Below, in pieces: positions 23,201 to 33,394 of a stretch of DNA of 64,000 nt. The translations under genes and the position numbers were made by a program. The notes under the pieces are model-generated. The model did not search any database, was not told where the DNA came from, and saw only the letters and a list, made by a program, of their open reading frames with translations. The stretch covers positions 1,966,498 through 2,030,497 of the forward strand of contig NW_006768767.1 of the NCBI RefSeq assembly GCF_000204055.1, in the 5' to 3' direction. Positions within the stretch are counted from its first letter, which is position 1. Each line of letters begins with the position of its first letter. Source of the stretch: Melampsora larici-populina 98AG31. Taxonomy: Eukaryota > Basidiomycota > Pucciniomycetes > Pucciniales > Melampsoraceae.

Positions 23201-24281
23201 CTTGAATCTTTCAACGGGGTTACACGTCACGCATCGGTTCATTCAAACCATCAAAGTCCTGGTCAAGACATTGCTAATACATCAAACACTCGGCAATTGT
23301 TGAGAGTGTTTATCTCTGGTTCATCTTTCTTCGACTATAAGCTCGACTCTCGGGTTTTTGGTGGGCCTCGTTTGAAAGAATTATTATCGATGGTACCCGA
23401 ATTATCACAAGCTATGGGCCTGAACAACTCTGCAGGGGCTTCTACATATTATACCATTGGTCGTAGGTGATGCCTTTGTTGACTGTGATTGATTAACACA
23501 TCTGACCTGTCCCCCTCAGGAAAATGCCTCAAACAATCTCAGCCACCTACATGCATTCCAAACACCGTCAACCGCGCCCATTTGAAGGAATATGAAAGCA
23601 TTAAGTTGCCTGGAGATATCAAGGTGGAATTGCAAGACTTTGTATTTGTGAGTCATAATTTATATGATCATTTCAGTTATTGATACGGATATCTGAGCAT
23701 ATATGGACCTTACAGGTCAAATCTCAACCAGGGATAGGTCAAGTCCAATCTATCTGGAAGTTAGACGGGGTATCTGAGAGCAAGACACATCTTGTCCTCA
23801 AAGTTTGTCAAAGGGGCCCCATCAACACCTTCTATGGCATGCGGGAGGTTGAATTAACCGAACAGATAGCACTTACCCATGTCAAAGTATGTATATGCAT
23901 TTTGCCAATATATTGATGAACTTGGAACTAATGGCTTTGATTGGATATGACTTCCAGGATGTTGAGTGTGTAATTAACATTCAACATAACTGCCATGATG
24001 CAAAATGTACGCTTGCAAAGAACGCTCTGAAAAGAATTGAGCGCAGGGTGACCACCATGAGCCTTTGGGGGGTGGATCATGTGGACTCGCCCAAATTCAT
24101 TCTGAATGTGGGCGCTCATTACAATGGGCACATTCATCGCTGGCTTTCAGGATTACATGGATCTAAAGTCTCACCTGGCGAATGGAAAGACGCAGTGAGA
24201 GAAGGCCTCCAAATATGGAAGTCGGAACCACGAGGCGCTCGAAAAGGGCAGAATAATACACAGGAGGGTGAGGATATTTAA
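20253..24281 (+). pseudogene. CACTA-like (Tnp2-type) transposase with nonsense codon
   Basis: A multi-exon transposase. The start MSNATLHSSLPP is followed by an intron (GTAAGT at about 20289 to CAG at about 20351). Spliced, this gives a zinc-finger-like block, YQCHVCPHSRTMLNYGPH. An acidic region (20600-20840) follows. The next exon starts HVVALLMIGS but hits TGA at 20993-20995 (CTT TGA CTG), then continues sensibly (LPEWGTLRRLVKRLK). The core exons give ELANPLVSPYL, the probable catalytic region PLALYSDDTSGN (about 21790), HLGDSPMHAEISNT (about 22110) and FATEKLESFNGVTRHASVHS (about 23190). C-terminal exons contain INIQHNCHDAKC, a Cys/His cluster (about 23970), and GAHYNGHIHRWLSG. TGA for CGA suggests a C-to-T change in a CpG, leaving the gene broken in one place. 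The family assignment comes from the layout and from memory of basidiomycete CACTA proteins. Confidence 0.75.
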
Positions 24282-24518
24282 GATGTGCGACACCTTTTTG
24301 AATGTTTATTCACAAATTCGATTTTGCTAACTCCTCCACCCATTTCAATATTCAGTTACAATAGGAGATGAAGAAGGTGTGACCATAAATACATAACACC
24401 AGCGCGCTTTCGGTCGTCAATCTGGGCCAACTTACTGTGCTGATATTTAACACCATCATCAGATTGGACCTCACGCTGAAAGTTGAAAGAGACGTACAAA
24501 ACCATCCGAAGTTTGTAC

Positions 24519-25052
24519 CTACTGTTCGACAATGCCGCGTATTGCAAATGAGTACCCTCTAATGGATGTATAAGATAATCCATCAGTATTGGAAAAATAC
24601 TGATGCGGTTGAGGAACTGACTTACAATCACAATTGTAGTACCAGTTGAGCCACATGAGGGCGTCATGTGGGTCAGAGGCTATGCGAAGGGCCTCGACCA
24701 CGTCGCGATGAACGGTGGCACAAATTATCGCCAAGAGGATTTCGTCCAAAACCCAATCAAACAGGGTGTTGAATTCCGGGCGAGGTTGATCCAAATAATC
24801 GCGAGTCATCCCCGCCTTGAACCAAACATTCTCGTTCAAAGTGTCCACCCACTCATTATAATTTGACCCATCCTTTTTCAATCGAGTAGTCATGGTCGCA
24901 TACAACCTCATTGTACCCAAATCTAATAAACGGAGCAAGTCGTCCACAGATCGAAGATCTTGACCGGCGTCGTGTGCGTTGTCGATAGCTTCAATTAGTT
25001 TGGGAGAGATGAAAGGTTGTTCAATTTTAACTGGTGCAATGGGATAGCCCAT
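24519..25052 (-). CDS. Copia gag-like protein carried in the CACTA-like element
   Basis: A 177-aa open frame starting MGYPIAPVKIEQPF. Its middle resembles the gag/UBN2-type domain of Copia retrotransposons, which binds retroelement RNA: LKKDGSNYNEWVDTL, then FDWVLDEILLAIICATV and ALMWLNWYY. The last ~35 residues may be read-through into an intron, because CDCK is followed by a plausible donor region. No protease, integrase or RT follows, so this is an orphan domain captured or domesticated by the element, not a full retrotransposon. The role is unknown, and the assignment is by sequence impression. Confidence 0.45.
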   Translation of the reverse strand: MGYPIAPVKIEQPFISPKLIEAIDNAHDAGQDLRSVDDLLRLLDLGTMRLYATMTTRLKKDGSNYNEWVDTLNENVWFKAGMTRDYLDQPRPEFNTLFDWVLDEILLAIICATVHRDVVEALRIASDPHDALMWLNWYYNCDCKSVPQPHQYFSNTDGLSYTSIRGYSFAIRGIVEQ

Positions 25053-25126
25053 GATGTTTTTTCGCGAAGAAGTTTGAACAGAATGGAATTGGGGCTGAAT
25101 GAGGATGACTTTGTCAATAATCTCGC

Positions 25127-25166
25127 AAGTCTTTGAGAGAATCTCTGGCCTCTCAAAGACTTGCCG
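25127..25166. repeat. 15-bp perfect inverted repeat
   Basis: GCAAGTCTTTGAGAG and CTCTCAAAGACTTGC face each other across about 10 bp. The hairpin lies just upstream of the start of the gag-like gene and downstream of the SAM-like gene, inside the CACTA-like element. It could be a terminator-like or protein-binding hairpin. Confidence 0.7.
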
Positions 25167-25335
25167 GAGATCATGTCGTTGTATTTGGGCTCAGTCAAAC
25201 GATATCATGTTCGATATCGTTCGAACTTTGATATAAAATCAGATAGACTTGATTCTAATGGCACAAATAATCATTTGATTCGATTGATATTGATATCAAG
25301 ATGCAAGATTGGATATCCGCATTGTTTCATTACAA

Positions 25336-26055
25336 TCAATAACCTGAAGGCCCCACATACTGGCCGTCCAATTCGACTTGGCTTTGGTAGAACATATGGG
25401 CGTAAACCATCATCCGAGCCGCCGTGCCTGGAGAGATACCCCAAGATTTCATAATATCCTTGTTGACATATTCCTTGAATAAAAATAAGTCGAAGTGATT
25501 GACACCCTTCTCTTTCAGTATGGGAATGACTCTGGCAATCTCATCAGGTTCCACCCGGGCAAATTCCAAATAATCTTTGAGGGTAGTCGCATCCATGATC
25601 ATCCGAAGAGCCGGAAAGATAACATTTCCCCCGTCAACATGGAACTCTAAAGGAAACACCTCTTTATCAAAAACAGGTACTACATTAGGCTGAAGTTGAG
25701 ATAGAACCGACCTAATACCGATCGATTCGGAATTTGGTCCGGCGTACGTTTTTCGGAACCAGCGCTGATTGCGCGATAGCTTGGTGTAGGTGTCTCGTCC
25801 TCTTCACCATCGCCGCGGGAACTGACTACAGAGGCTTCCGTTTTGATCATCGGTTTTTCATCTTCTGGGTGAATTTTTTCAGAGGTTTGGTGGTTGGAGG
25901 CCGTTGCCCTAGATCTGCGAAAAGAAGGTATTGGTATAAGGTAACTACATTAAAAGAAAGTATACTTACGAGGTCTTTCGAACCTTTCGAGACCCACGGT
26001 AAAGTCCCTGCGTGCTGCTTCTGGTGGCATATCGGCTTTGTTTTTGGTTGGTCAT
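25336..26055 (-). CDS. Transposon accessory protein with C-terminal SAM-like domain
   Basis: A minus-strand gene of the CACTA-like element. It probably starts at ATG 26055 (MTNQKQSRYATRSSTQGLYR), with a GTAAGT intron ending in CGCAG at about 25917. The second exon is acidic and disordered (PEDEKPMIKTEASVVSS). The last part (25700-25336) ends in a ~75-residue helical module, TLKDYLEFARVEPDEI...LKEKGVNHFDLFLF...SWGISPGTAARMM, with the pattern of a SAM domain. A very similar module ends the second gene of the Tc1/mariner element at 33395. The join between the second and last parts needs a frame change that I could not resolve with a normal-length intron, so there may be a frameshift. It presumably acts in protein oligomerisation or target binding; this is inference. 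Confidence 0.5.
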
Positions 26056-26174
26056 TGTCAAATGGTGGTTTGGGATTGAGGTTTTTTGGGCCGAAGAGGT
26101 GCAAAGGAACTTTTTGGCCCAAAAAATCTATTGGGCCAAAAATCATTGAAGATGTTCTCGTGGGTCAATGATGT

Positions 26175-26260
26175 GCAAGAAACTTGACATGAAAATTGCA
26201 AAGGTTGCTTTTTGGTGACCCAAAAAGCAACCTTTGCAATTTTCTCGTCAAGTTTCTCGC
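26175..26260. promoter_or_regulatory. ~40-bp-stem hairpin in a divergent promoter
   Basis: Two nearly perfect inverted arms (inner pair GCAAAGGTTGCTTTTTGG and its complement) lie almost directly against each other. They sit between the divergent starts at 26055 (SAM-like gene, minus) and 26338 (TnpA-like gene, plus), inside the 282-bp shared promoter. It could be a binding site for an element-encoded regulator or a tiny inserted palindrome. Confidence 0.7.
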
Positions 26261-26337
26261 ACTGGCCATTTCAAGTGGTCTTCTTTCAGTGATAATTTAT
26301 CGCTCGCTCTGCGTGGTCAAGGTGTTACGTTGTGGCA

Positions 26338-28625
26338 ATGCTTCCCGATTCCTCGTTAGGTATTAGTGAGTACCCCTCTTTCTCTTGTTCTCTTCTTCTG
26401 AATCACTCTAATTCGTAGCTTGACCTTTGTTAGGCGGATCCTTCGACTCTCAAGGTGGTGGGAATGCATTTCATTCCCCATCCACAGGTGGCTTGAACAC
26501 CTTCAACACCCAAGGCAATGTGAGGAACTCGAACGGTGAGTCAGTATATTTATGAAGTAAAAAGGATAACACTAACTTTTAGTGTTATCCTTCACTGGAT
26601 CCTATTCCGCGGCCCCAATCAATTCCCCAGCATTTGGCGATGCATTTAATTCACCATCAAACCTTGGTGTTCAAAGGTTCAGCAGCCAAGGGGGCTTGAG
26701 GAACTCAACCTGCGAGTTTTTCCATTTTAAGTTCCACTTGACGCCTGGCATCTCTGACCAACTTCATCAAAACCAGCTCTCAGTTCGGTACACTCACCTA
26801 GGCGCAGCCCCACGATGCCGCCACCAAACAGCGACCATAACCGCCGCGATTGACCAGAACTCCGCATTCGAAACAATTGGTCTCTCTCTCCAAATCGCCG
26901 AGGCGCCTCCCGCTTGCCAGAACATTCTCATGATCGTTCTCGCGAACCACTTGGGCACTCCCCAAATCGAGAGAATCAAGGTTCCAACGAAGGATATCGA
27001 TGGCCTGATGAGGACCTTGACAATGCTCCACAGCCGTTTGCTCATGATCTCTCCGAGCGTAACATGGTTGTATTCGACGCTTTGGCCAATCATTGCGGTT
27101 TGGATGACACGCACCGACACTTCGCGTTGTCCCATTCTGAGGTACGTCGCATTGTCTTAATACCTGGCATAGTGAAGTGATTATAATTTCAAACTTGGCC
27201 TGCATCTTTTTGCCAAAGATTTATGGCGAGAACAATAGGCACATTGCAGGAGCAATGTTTCATTCGATGCTCCTGATCGAAATATCCCGACTCAATAGCA
27301 AGGTTGACTCGCTAGCCAACCAAATTGCTACGGGGTCCACCATCGCCCCTGCACCCGCGCCAACGCCAGCACCGGGAGCACAGGAAGGGCAGGATGTAGT
27401 AACGTCATCTGCTGCTGACGATACGACGCACAAGAAGTGGAAGGCTAGCAGGAAGCTGGTGGTAAGCCACCGTTTGGCGTTTCATTATTACACAAAGAGG
27501 AAAGATTCTGACTAGCATTCCAATCGGCCATAGGGTTTGATCAACCCCATGGCCCTTAAATTCCTATGGTCTGCAGAGCTGGAGGCATACACTGCGATTA
27601 GCAACAAACGCGAAGGTTATCACCCAAAGTCATTGTTTAATATGATCAAGGTATGTTTTCTATATAGTGATGCAATATGTTTAGATCTGAACCGTGATAT
27701 ACCTGCAGAAAACACTCGCTGGGGAAACTGCGGCGTTTAAGGCCCAGCACCTCCCTCCCCAACGCAAAGGAGTCGAGCACGCAGCCAATACGACAGCGTA
27801 TGCTTCAGCCCTCCGAGACGCCGGCAAACAAGGGCGAGAGAAGCTACACAACGTGGTATGTAACTTCTTCCTGGTACATTGAGGTCCCTGTCCCCTTGCT
27901 GACGTCGAAGAACTGCAGCTTTTGGTAGGTATACATGACCCTAAATCGAAGGAGATTGTGGGCACGCCCGTTCCCTCAATCAAAGACATGGTCAAACGAG
28001 TAAGTTCAATTGCATTCAATCGCGGATAGCATAGCCATTAACTGAAGTGCATCTGCTAATTGATAGGTGGCTATCAGATGTGGTGTAGCTGACACATCGG
28101 CCGAGGAGGAAGCGGTGTGGAAAGCTACCAATCATGAGACTAGGGCACGAGTAGCCTACATGGTGAGTATCCATAAACTCGCGTCGATTGGTACACTTCG
28201 CTGACAAATATAACCTTGCTCAGCGTCGGGAAGCCGCACGGGTGATCTGCAAAGGCCACAAAGGAAATGAATCCGTTTGGGCCAATATTGATCACCAGCT
28301 TTCAATACTGCGATCGAAGCGGGATGAAAACTATGCTGCAGCGTAAGTCTACACCAGAGCATGTGTATATCGGTCGTCAGAAGCTTGACCTGACGCTGCT
28401 TAATTCTACCGCAGGTTTTATGACCTTGTCTTTGAGGAGGATAAACAGTATTTCACCGGCAAGACCTGGTTCAAAACCATCAAAGCCAATCAGCTCGCTC
28501 AGAATAAGGCCCTGGACTTGCCTTCCGAAGAGGCCATCATGGCACGTATGGCGCTAGAGGACGCCCGGCGTGTGAGTGGTCCTGGAACCAGCAACGGCGG
28601 CAACCAAGGAACAACAAGTGCTTAA
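26338..28625 (+). pseudogene. TnpA-like accessory protein of the CACTA-like element
   Basis: Multi-exon plus-strand gene. Exon 1 encodes MLPDSSLGI and splices at GTGAGT. The following exons give a Gly/Ser/Asn/Gln-rich region (SFDSQGGGNAFHSPSTGG, then SSQGGLRNS). A basic Arg/His/Pro-rich segment (SLSPNRRGASRLPEHSHDRS) is interrupted upstream in its frame by TGA at 26851-26853 (GAT TGA CCA). Later exons encode a short coiled coil (MLLIEISRLNSKVDSLANQI), a Pro/Ala linker, and a C-terminal helical domain with MALKFLWSAELEAYT and VAIRCGVADTSAEEEAVW. The protein ends GGNQGTTSA at 28625. By position and composition it may be the DNA-binding partner (TnpA-like) of the CACTA-like transposase. I see no named domain. 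Confidence 0.5.
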
Positions 28626-29235
28626 ATAAAAAACATGAATTTCAAGTGATTAAGTGGATATCTACAATGTATATTACAAACTATGACTGTTATATCCAAT
28701 TGTTCAACTCGCCAAAATCCCATTACCATTTAATCATTTCCTCTAATTTAACCTTTGAGATGTTGTCCGAGTGCTTTGCTGAAATTCTATTTGGGTGGTT
28801 TCCTATATCACTTAAGGTGCTCAAGCTGAGCTGGATTGTAACGTGAGCGACATTTGCCCCAATTAAGACGGGTTTTCTAATCCAAATACGGGGTCCGAGG
28901 CCACGAGGCCCATCGGATTTCTTGGGTAACAGACCCGTTGGACCGCTTGCAGGCCACAAATTGATCGCCAGCTGCCCTCATCAATGCCAGGTCGGCAGGC
29001 GGCTTGCAGGCGAGGGGCCGTTTCGACCGTCTGCAGGCGGATTGTAGCTCGCCGCGTGTCGACATCCAGATCGCCTGCTAGCGAGCGCGGCAGGCGGCTT
29101 GCAAGCGGCGTACCTGAGCGCCATCTGGAGACCGCCTGCCCGCGTGCAAGAGCTGACGGCCTTCAGATGGGCTGCCTCGCCCGGCTGTAGGCGAGCGAGA
29201 CGCCTCTGTGGTGTAGGATTTGCTTAATTTCTTAT
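28626..29235. other. CACTA-like 3' sub-terminal region and junction
   Basis: Non-coding. About 28930-29200 is a GC-rich cluster of GGCAGGCGGC, CTTGCAGGCG and GAGCGCCATCTGGAG-type repeats leading to the transposon end at 29213. The 9-bp target site ATTTCTTAT (29227-29235) of the next insertion follows after 13 bp. Confidence 0.6.
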
Positions 29236-29598
29236 GGGGTGGGAGAATTTTACACCGGGTCATTTACACCGACTTGTTCGGTGTAAAACGTCTTTGGTGT
29301 AAAATTCAAAAATCCCCCCCTGTTTTTTGAATTTTACACTTGTTTCAATTTTTTTTGAGTGGTGTAAAAAAAAACAGTGTAAAATTTTCAGTGTAAAAAT
29401 CTGGTACCCGGTTGAGGAATTGATTTTTACACTGCAATTTTTACACCGGATTATCCGGTGTAAAAAAATTCAGTGTAAAAGTCTTGTGCCCCGACATGGT
29501 ATCCATTTTTACACCGGATAGTTTACACCGAACAATTTCGGTGCAAAAACCTCCTGTGCAAAATTCCAAGTGATCACTCTCAAAATTGAATTTTACAC

Positions 29599-30935
29599 CT
29601 TGATGTCTTGACCAGAAAAAAATCTTTACACTGATTTTTCCCGCAGTCAACGCCGCACCATCCAAAGCTACCAGTACATACAGCACTCGATTACCCCAGC
29701 ATTCAATCGCCCTTGACCAACATCAATCATTCAATACATCAATTCAGATTTCTGGTTGTGTCATGTTGCTTATGAATGCTCACTGTTTCATTATGTTGAC
29801 TCGATCCAACAAGAAAAAAGAAATAGATTTCTCAGTCAGCATGCTTTGCAACTAAACAATTAATCTGATACTTGCTCCAAGGGGGTCTTGCTATTGATCG
29901 CAAAGTCATATGAATAATGGTACCGTCAAATCGACTGATGATACGCAGATGATCAAGAAGTACATACATTGACAGCAATCAGTTTGGGGTTCTTGAAGTG
30001 TCCTATCAGGCTTGGATCTAAACGAGTGAGATCTGTGGAAATTATCAAAGGTGATCTGTGTTTCCAATGTCGAGATGAGCTTGAAGACGAAGATGAAATA
30101 ACATGTGCTGAAAACCATGGAAGCTCACTTCGCTGCGGCCCAAAAAGTAAACTGAGTGATAACCTCAATCCTTGTCAAACCACCTTGTCCAACTTTTAAT
30201 AAATCAAGGTCTGCAAACGTTCCAGGTTCGTTGGCCCAAGCTTCGGAAGCGAATTGATTGATTGTGCGTACGCTGAACAGGTAAGCAAGAAGTTAAGTTC
30301 GATTTCTCAGAACTGCAAAAGGTATATCAAGTTTCACTCAACACGCGACTCCACGTATCTGACGCCCCGGCGACATCGTCTCCTATCTGCAATAATCCTG
30401 TTCTTGACAAAGGATCACAATTGACTTGAAACAAATGACAATTGACTTGCGAATTTGGAGAGATGCACTGTTCAAAATCACCAAGTGTCACTATAATCTC
30501 AACTCGGTCACTCGCAGACAGATTGAGGCCGAGGCGACTCGACTCTCTGGTTGTTCTGTTCTAAATCATCCTGAACCAATTCAAAGAAGTCAGTTGCTCA
30601 AAGACAAAGAAGTTAAATACAATATATGAAAAACGCATACCCTGTTTCAAGAAGGTATTAACTGAAGTGTTGATGGCCATCACAAGAGAAATAAAGATGA
30701 GGTTCAAGAGTTGCTTACGGTGTTTGAAGGTCTTACTCTTGAGGAATGATCAATGGAAGTTGTAGTTCAGGTATCAAGTGTGTCAAAGGTGATGTTTGCT
30801 GGTGTTTGATGCATGTTAAAAGATTGATGGATTGGTCATCTTGGTATGTCGGTTCTGTTGTTAATCAGTTTTCTGTCCTAATCAAGTTAGATATATTTGC
30901 CGGTGGGTCCATTAACGTCGAGCACATTCGGTGTA
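29599..30935. other. Middle of element X, possible captured fragment
   Basis: No full gene. An open frame at 29969-30199 includes a Cys-bearing stretch (GDLCFQCRDELEDEDEI...CAENHG...LRCG) that could be a remnant exon of a captured host gene. The next 700 bp hold only short open frames. I cannot identify a source. Confidence 0.3.
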
Positions 30936-31317
30936 CAGCTGTTTTCAAAATTAATGTCATGGTGCGGTTTTTCATTTTCATTTTTCCTCGAAAGCCACAC
31001 CAAATACAGCCAATACAGGCTTGAAAGACCGGAGCGGGGGTTCAAGATTCTATGTAAAACCCGGACCGGTTTCCATCAGGTACATACCCTTACCCATTTC
31101 CGATCCCGCCACATCGATATTTTTCTCGCTCCAACATCCACACCTCTCTTCCATCCATTTCACCTCACCTGTTGACCAATTTTCACTCCACCACACCTCC
31201 TACCCAGCCAAGCCAAGCCAGGCTCACTGGCAAGGTCTGAGGTTTGATATGCTTCACTACCCACATCCATCACAACTCTTCCCTGACACTGACTCGTATG
31301 ATTTTCATTATTCCAGG

Positions 31318-32467
31318 ATGGCTCGAGTTCGAAAGGTCCGAGGCGGAAAGTACGACGCGAGTATCAAAGTCTTAGCCATTCAGCATCTGCGTGAAGGCAA
31401 GACAATCAATCAGGTTCGAGACCTTCTGAAGTCACCAGTTACCCCACGCACAATCTCTAGATGGCACGCGCTGTACCGAAGAACGGCATTGGTTGTGCGT
31501 AATCCTGACGATTACGAGAGGTTGGGACGAAACTTAAGATTATCGGATGAGGACCGCGACTTTATGCTTGAGCTCCTGGATGGCAATCCTGGTCTATACT
31601 TAGATGAGTATCGACATTCAATCTATCGGCAGACTGGAGAATGGATATCCCTCGCAACTATCACCCGTGACCTCAAGATTCGACTGAACCTTACTCTCAA
31701 AAAGGCTCGAACTGTGCACCCCAATCAAAGTGACACAAAGAGGGCTCGATATCTACACGCAGTCGGAGCGTTGACACCCAACATGCTAGTTTTTTTAGGT
31801 AAGTCATCCAGTGACTAAGTTTGATTATACTTGATTCTACTCGAGGTGTCTCAGCTGATTTTTTTATATCCAGACGAGTGCGCCATCCAGGAACGCTTCC
31901 TCAAAAGACAGTTTGGCCGCGCCACCAAAGGACAACGAACCAAGAGAGTCCCATGGAGCCGGGCCGGCAAACGCTACTCACTTTTACCAGCCATCTTCAG
32001 GGGTGGCATCTTGGCACTCGATTGCCAAGAGGGGAGCTACTATCGTCGCGATTTTGAAGGTTTTCTCAAACATCGACTGGTAAGTGGATGTTCAAGTCCT
32101 CACCGGTTGTGGACTACCATGCTGATATGAACTGTCTGATACTGTTCGATAGTTCCCTGTCATGAATCCTTATCCCCTAGCAAATTCTGTGTTGGTCATG
32201 GATAATGCACGTATTCATAAGGGTGGCCGGATCGCGGAGCTTGCTGAAGAAAGAGGAATACGGATAATATACCTGCCCCCATACTCACCTGATCTCAACC
32301 CCATTGAGAAGGCGTTCAGCGTCCTCAAATCTTGGTTTCGACGTACCCAATGCGTCAATGTAGCCCCGAACATAGAGAAAATTGATGTCATCATGGACTC
32401 GGCTTGGAACATTTTCTCGGGTGGTCTTATGCATCGTTTATACAGCGTGTGCGGCTATTGGGTGTAG
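31318..32467 (+). CDS. Tc1/mariner DD34E transposase
   Basis: Cut-and-paste transposase of element Z. Exons 31318-31798, 31874-32079 and 32153-32467 splice in phase to 333 aa. An N-terminal helix-turn-helix (IKVLAIQHLREGKTINQV...TPRTISRWHALY) binds the TIR. The catalytic aspartates lie in VFLDECAIQ (codon split by intron 1) and VMDNARIH, and the glutamate in SPDLNPIEKAF, with 34 residues between the second D and E. All are present, so the gene looks functional. The start is placed at MARVRKVRGG. The frame is open further upstream, and a CAG acceptor just before this ATG could mean an additional 5' exon. Confidence 0.92.
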
Positions 32468-33394
32468 CTATGGTGCTCAAAGAGATTAGATTCCTCCTGG
32501 TGTTTCCCGAGGATCATTTAAATACTCGGTCTTGTTTCTAACCTGTCATATCTACCATCTTGTCGAACAACTTATATACTCGGTCATGTTTCTAACTGTT
32601 CTTATCTATCATCTTGTTGAACAACGGTCTTGGTTGTACCTTATCCTGTCTACAATACTGTCGAGCAAAAGTAATGAGAACATTAACTTTGGTCAAAAAT
32701 GAGAGTAAACGCCAAAGACCGTTAAAGTAGGCATTGATGAACTTTCTCCAGTCATCAATGCAAAGTTATCGCACAAACAAGCAAACAACATCTTGCATTT
32801 GCCTGTGCGAGAAATCTTTTGAGAAACGTTTCTCACCTAAAGAACTCGTTTGTGAGATGGTTTAGGGCATGTCCGAGATGGTTTAGGGCTAGTCTGACCA
32901 TTTGAGAAAATTTTGACATGAACAAGACAAAGAATGACTTGTTCAGTCATCCTTAAGGTTTGACACTGGATTTTTCAAACCGCACACAAAAATCTGAATT
33001 GCCAACATCATTTGGGGGATATCATTTGGGGGATATAACTAGTTATTCTACTTGTGCATGAATGACATTGACAGAGAATAAGAGACAAACAAACTGAGCC
33101 GAACATGTTTAAGCTCAATCAAACATTCAAACAACCGATTGAGCTTGGAGGGTTAAATTTTTTGAAGTACTGGTGCATGTATGACATTGACAGTGATTAA
33201 GAGAGAAACAACGGAACAAGGCATTTTGAATTTTTAAAGCATTTGGGGGAAATCGTGGACTAAAAAACTTGGGTTTTCGCTTAATTGTGTTTTCGCTTAA
33301 TGACATCTATTTGAAGTTTAAGACGAAAGCGGGATACTTAGTCAGCAACATATCTAGAAACTGTCATGAAGGAGTTACACACATGATTGCCACA
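32468..33394. other. Non-coding spacer of element Z
   Basis: Between the convergent ends of the transposase and accessory genes. It has small duplications: two near-copies of a ~40-bp segment around ATGACATTGACAG (about 33060 and 33180), and repeated ATTTGGGGGATAT units (33009-33040). No gene seen. Confidence 0.55.

Larger units (their letters stand above)
19798..29213 (+). mobile_element. CACTA-like transposon, 9.4 kb, four genes
   Basis: The ends are CACCACGGAGGC on the left and, as reverse complement, CACCACAGAGGC on the right, each preceded by TA. The sub-terminal 250-400 bp on both sides are GC-rich and packed with GGCAGGCGGC/GCGGCCTGCC-type repeats (19860-20140 and 28930-29200), as is usual for CACTA elements. 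Inside are a large transposase gene (+), a gag-like gene (-), a SAM-domain gene (-) and a TnpA-like gene (+). Short CAC... ends and a 2-3 bp duplication point to the CACTA superfamily rather than KDZ elements. I am less sure which fungal subgroup it belongs to. Confidence 0.75.
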
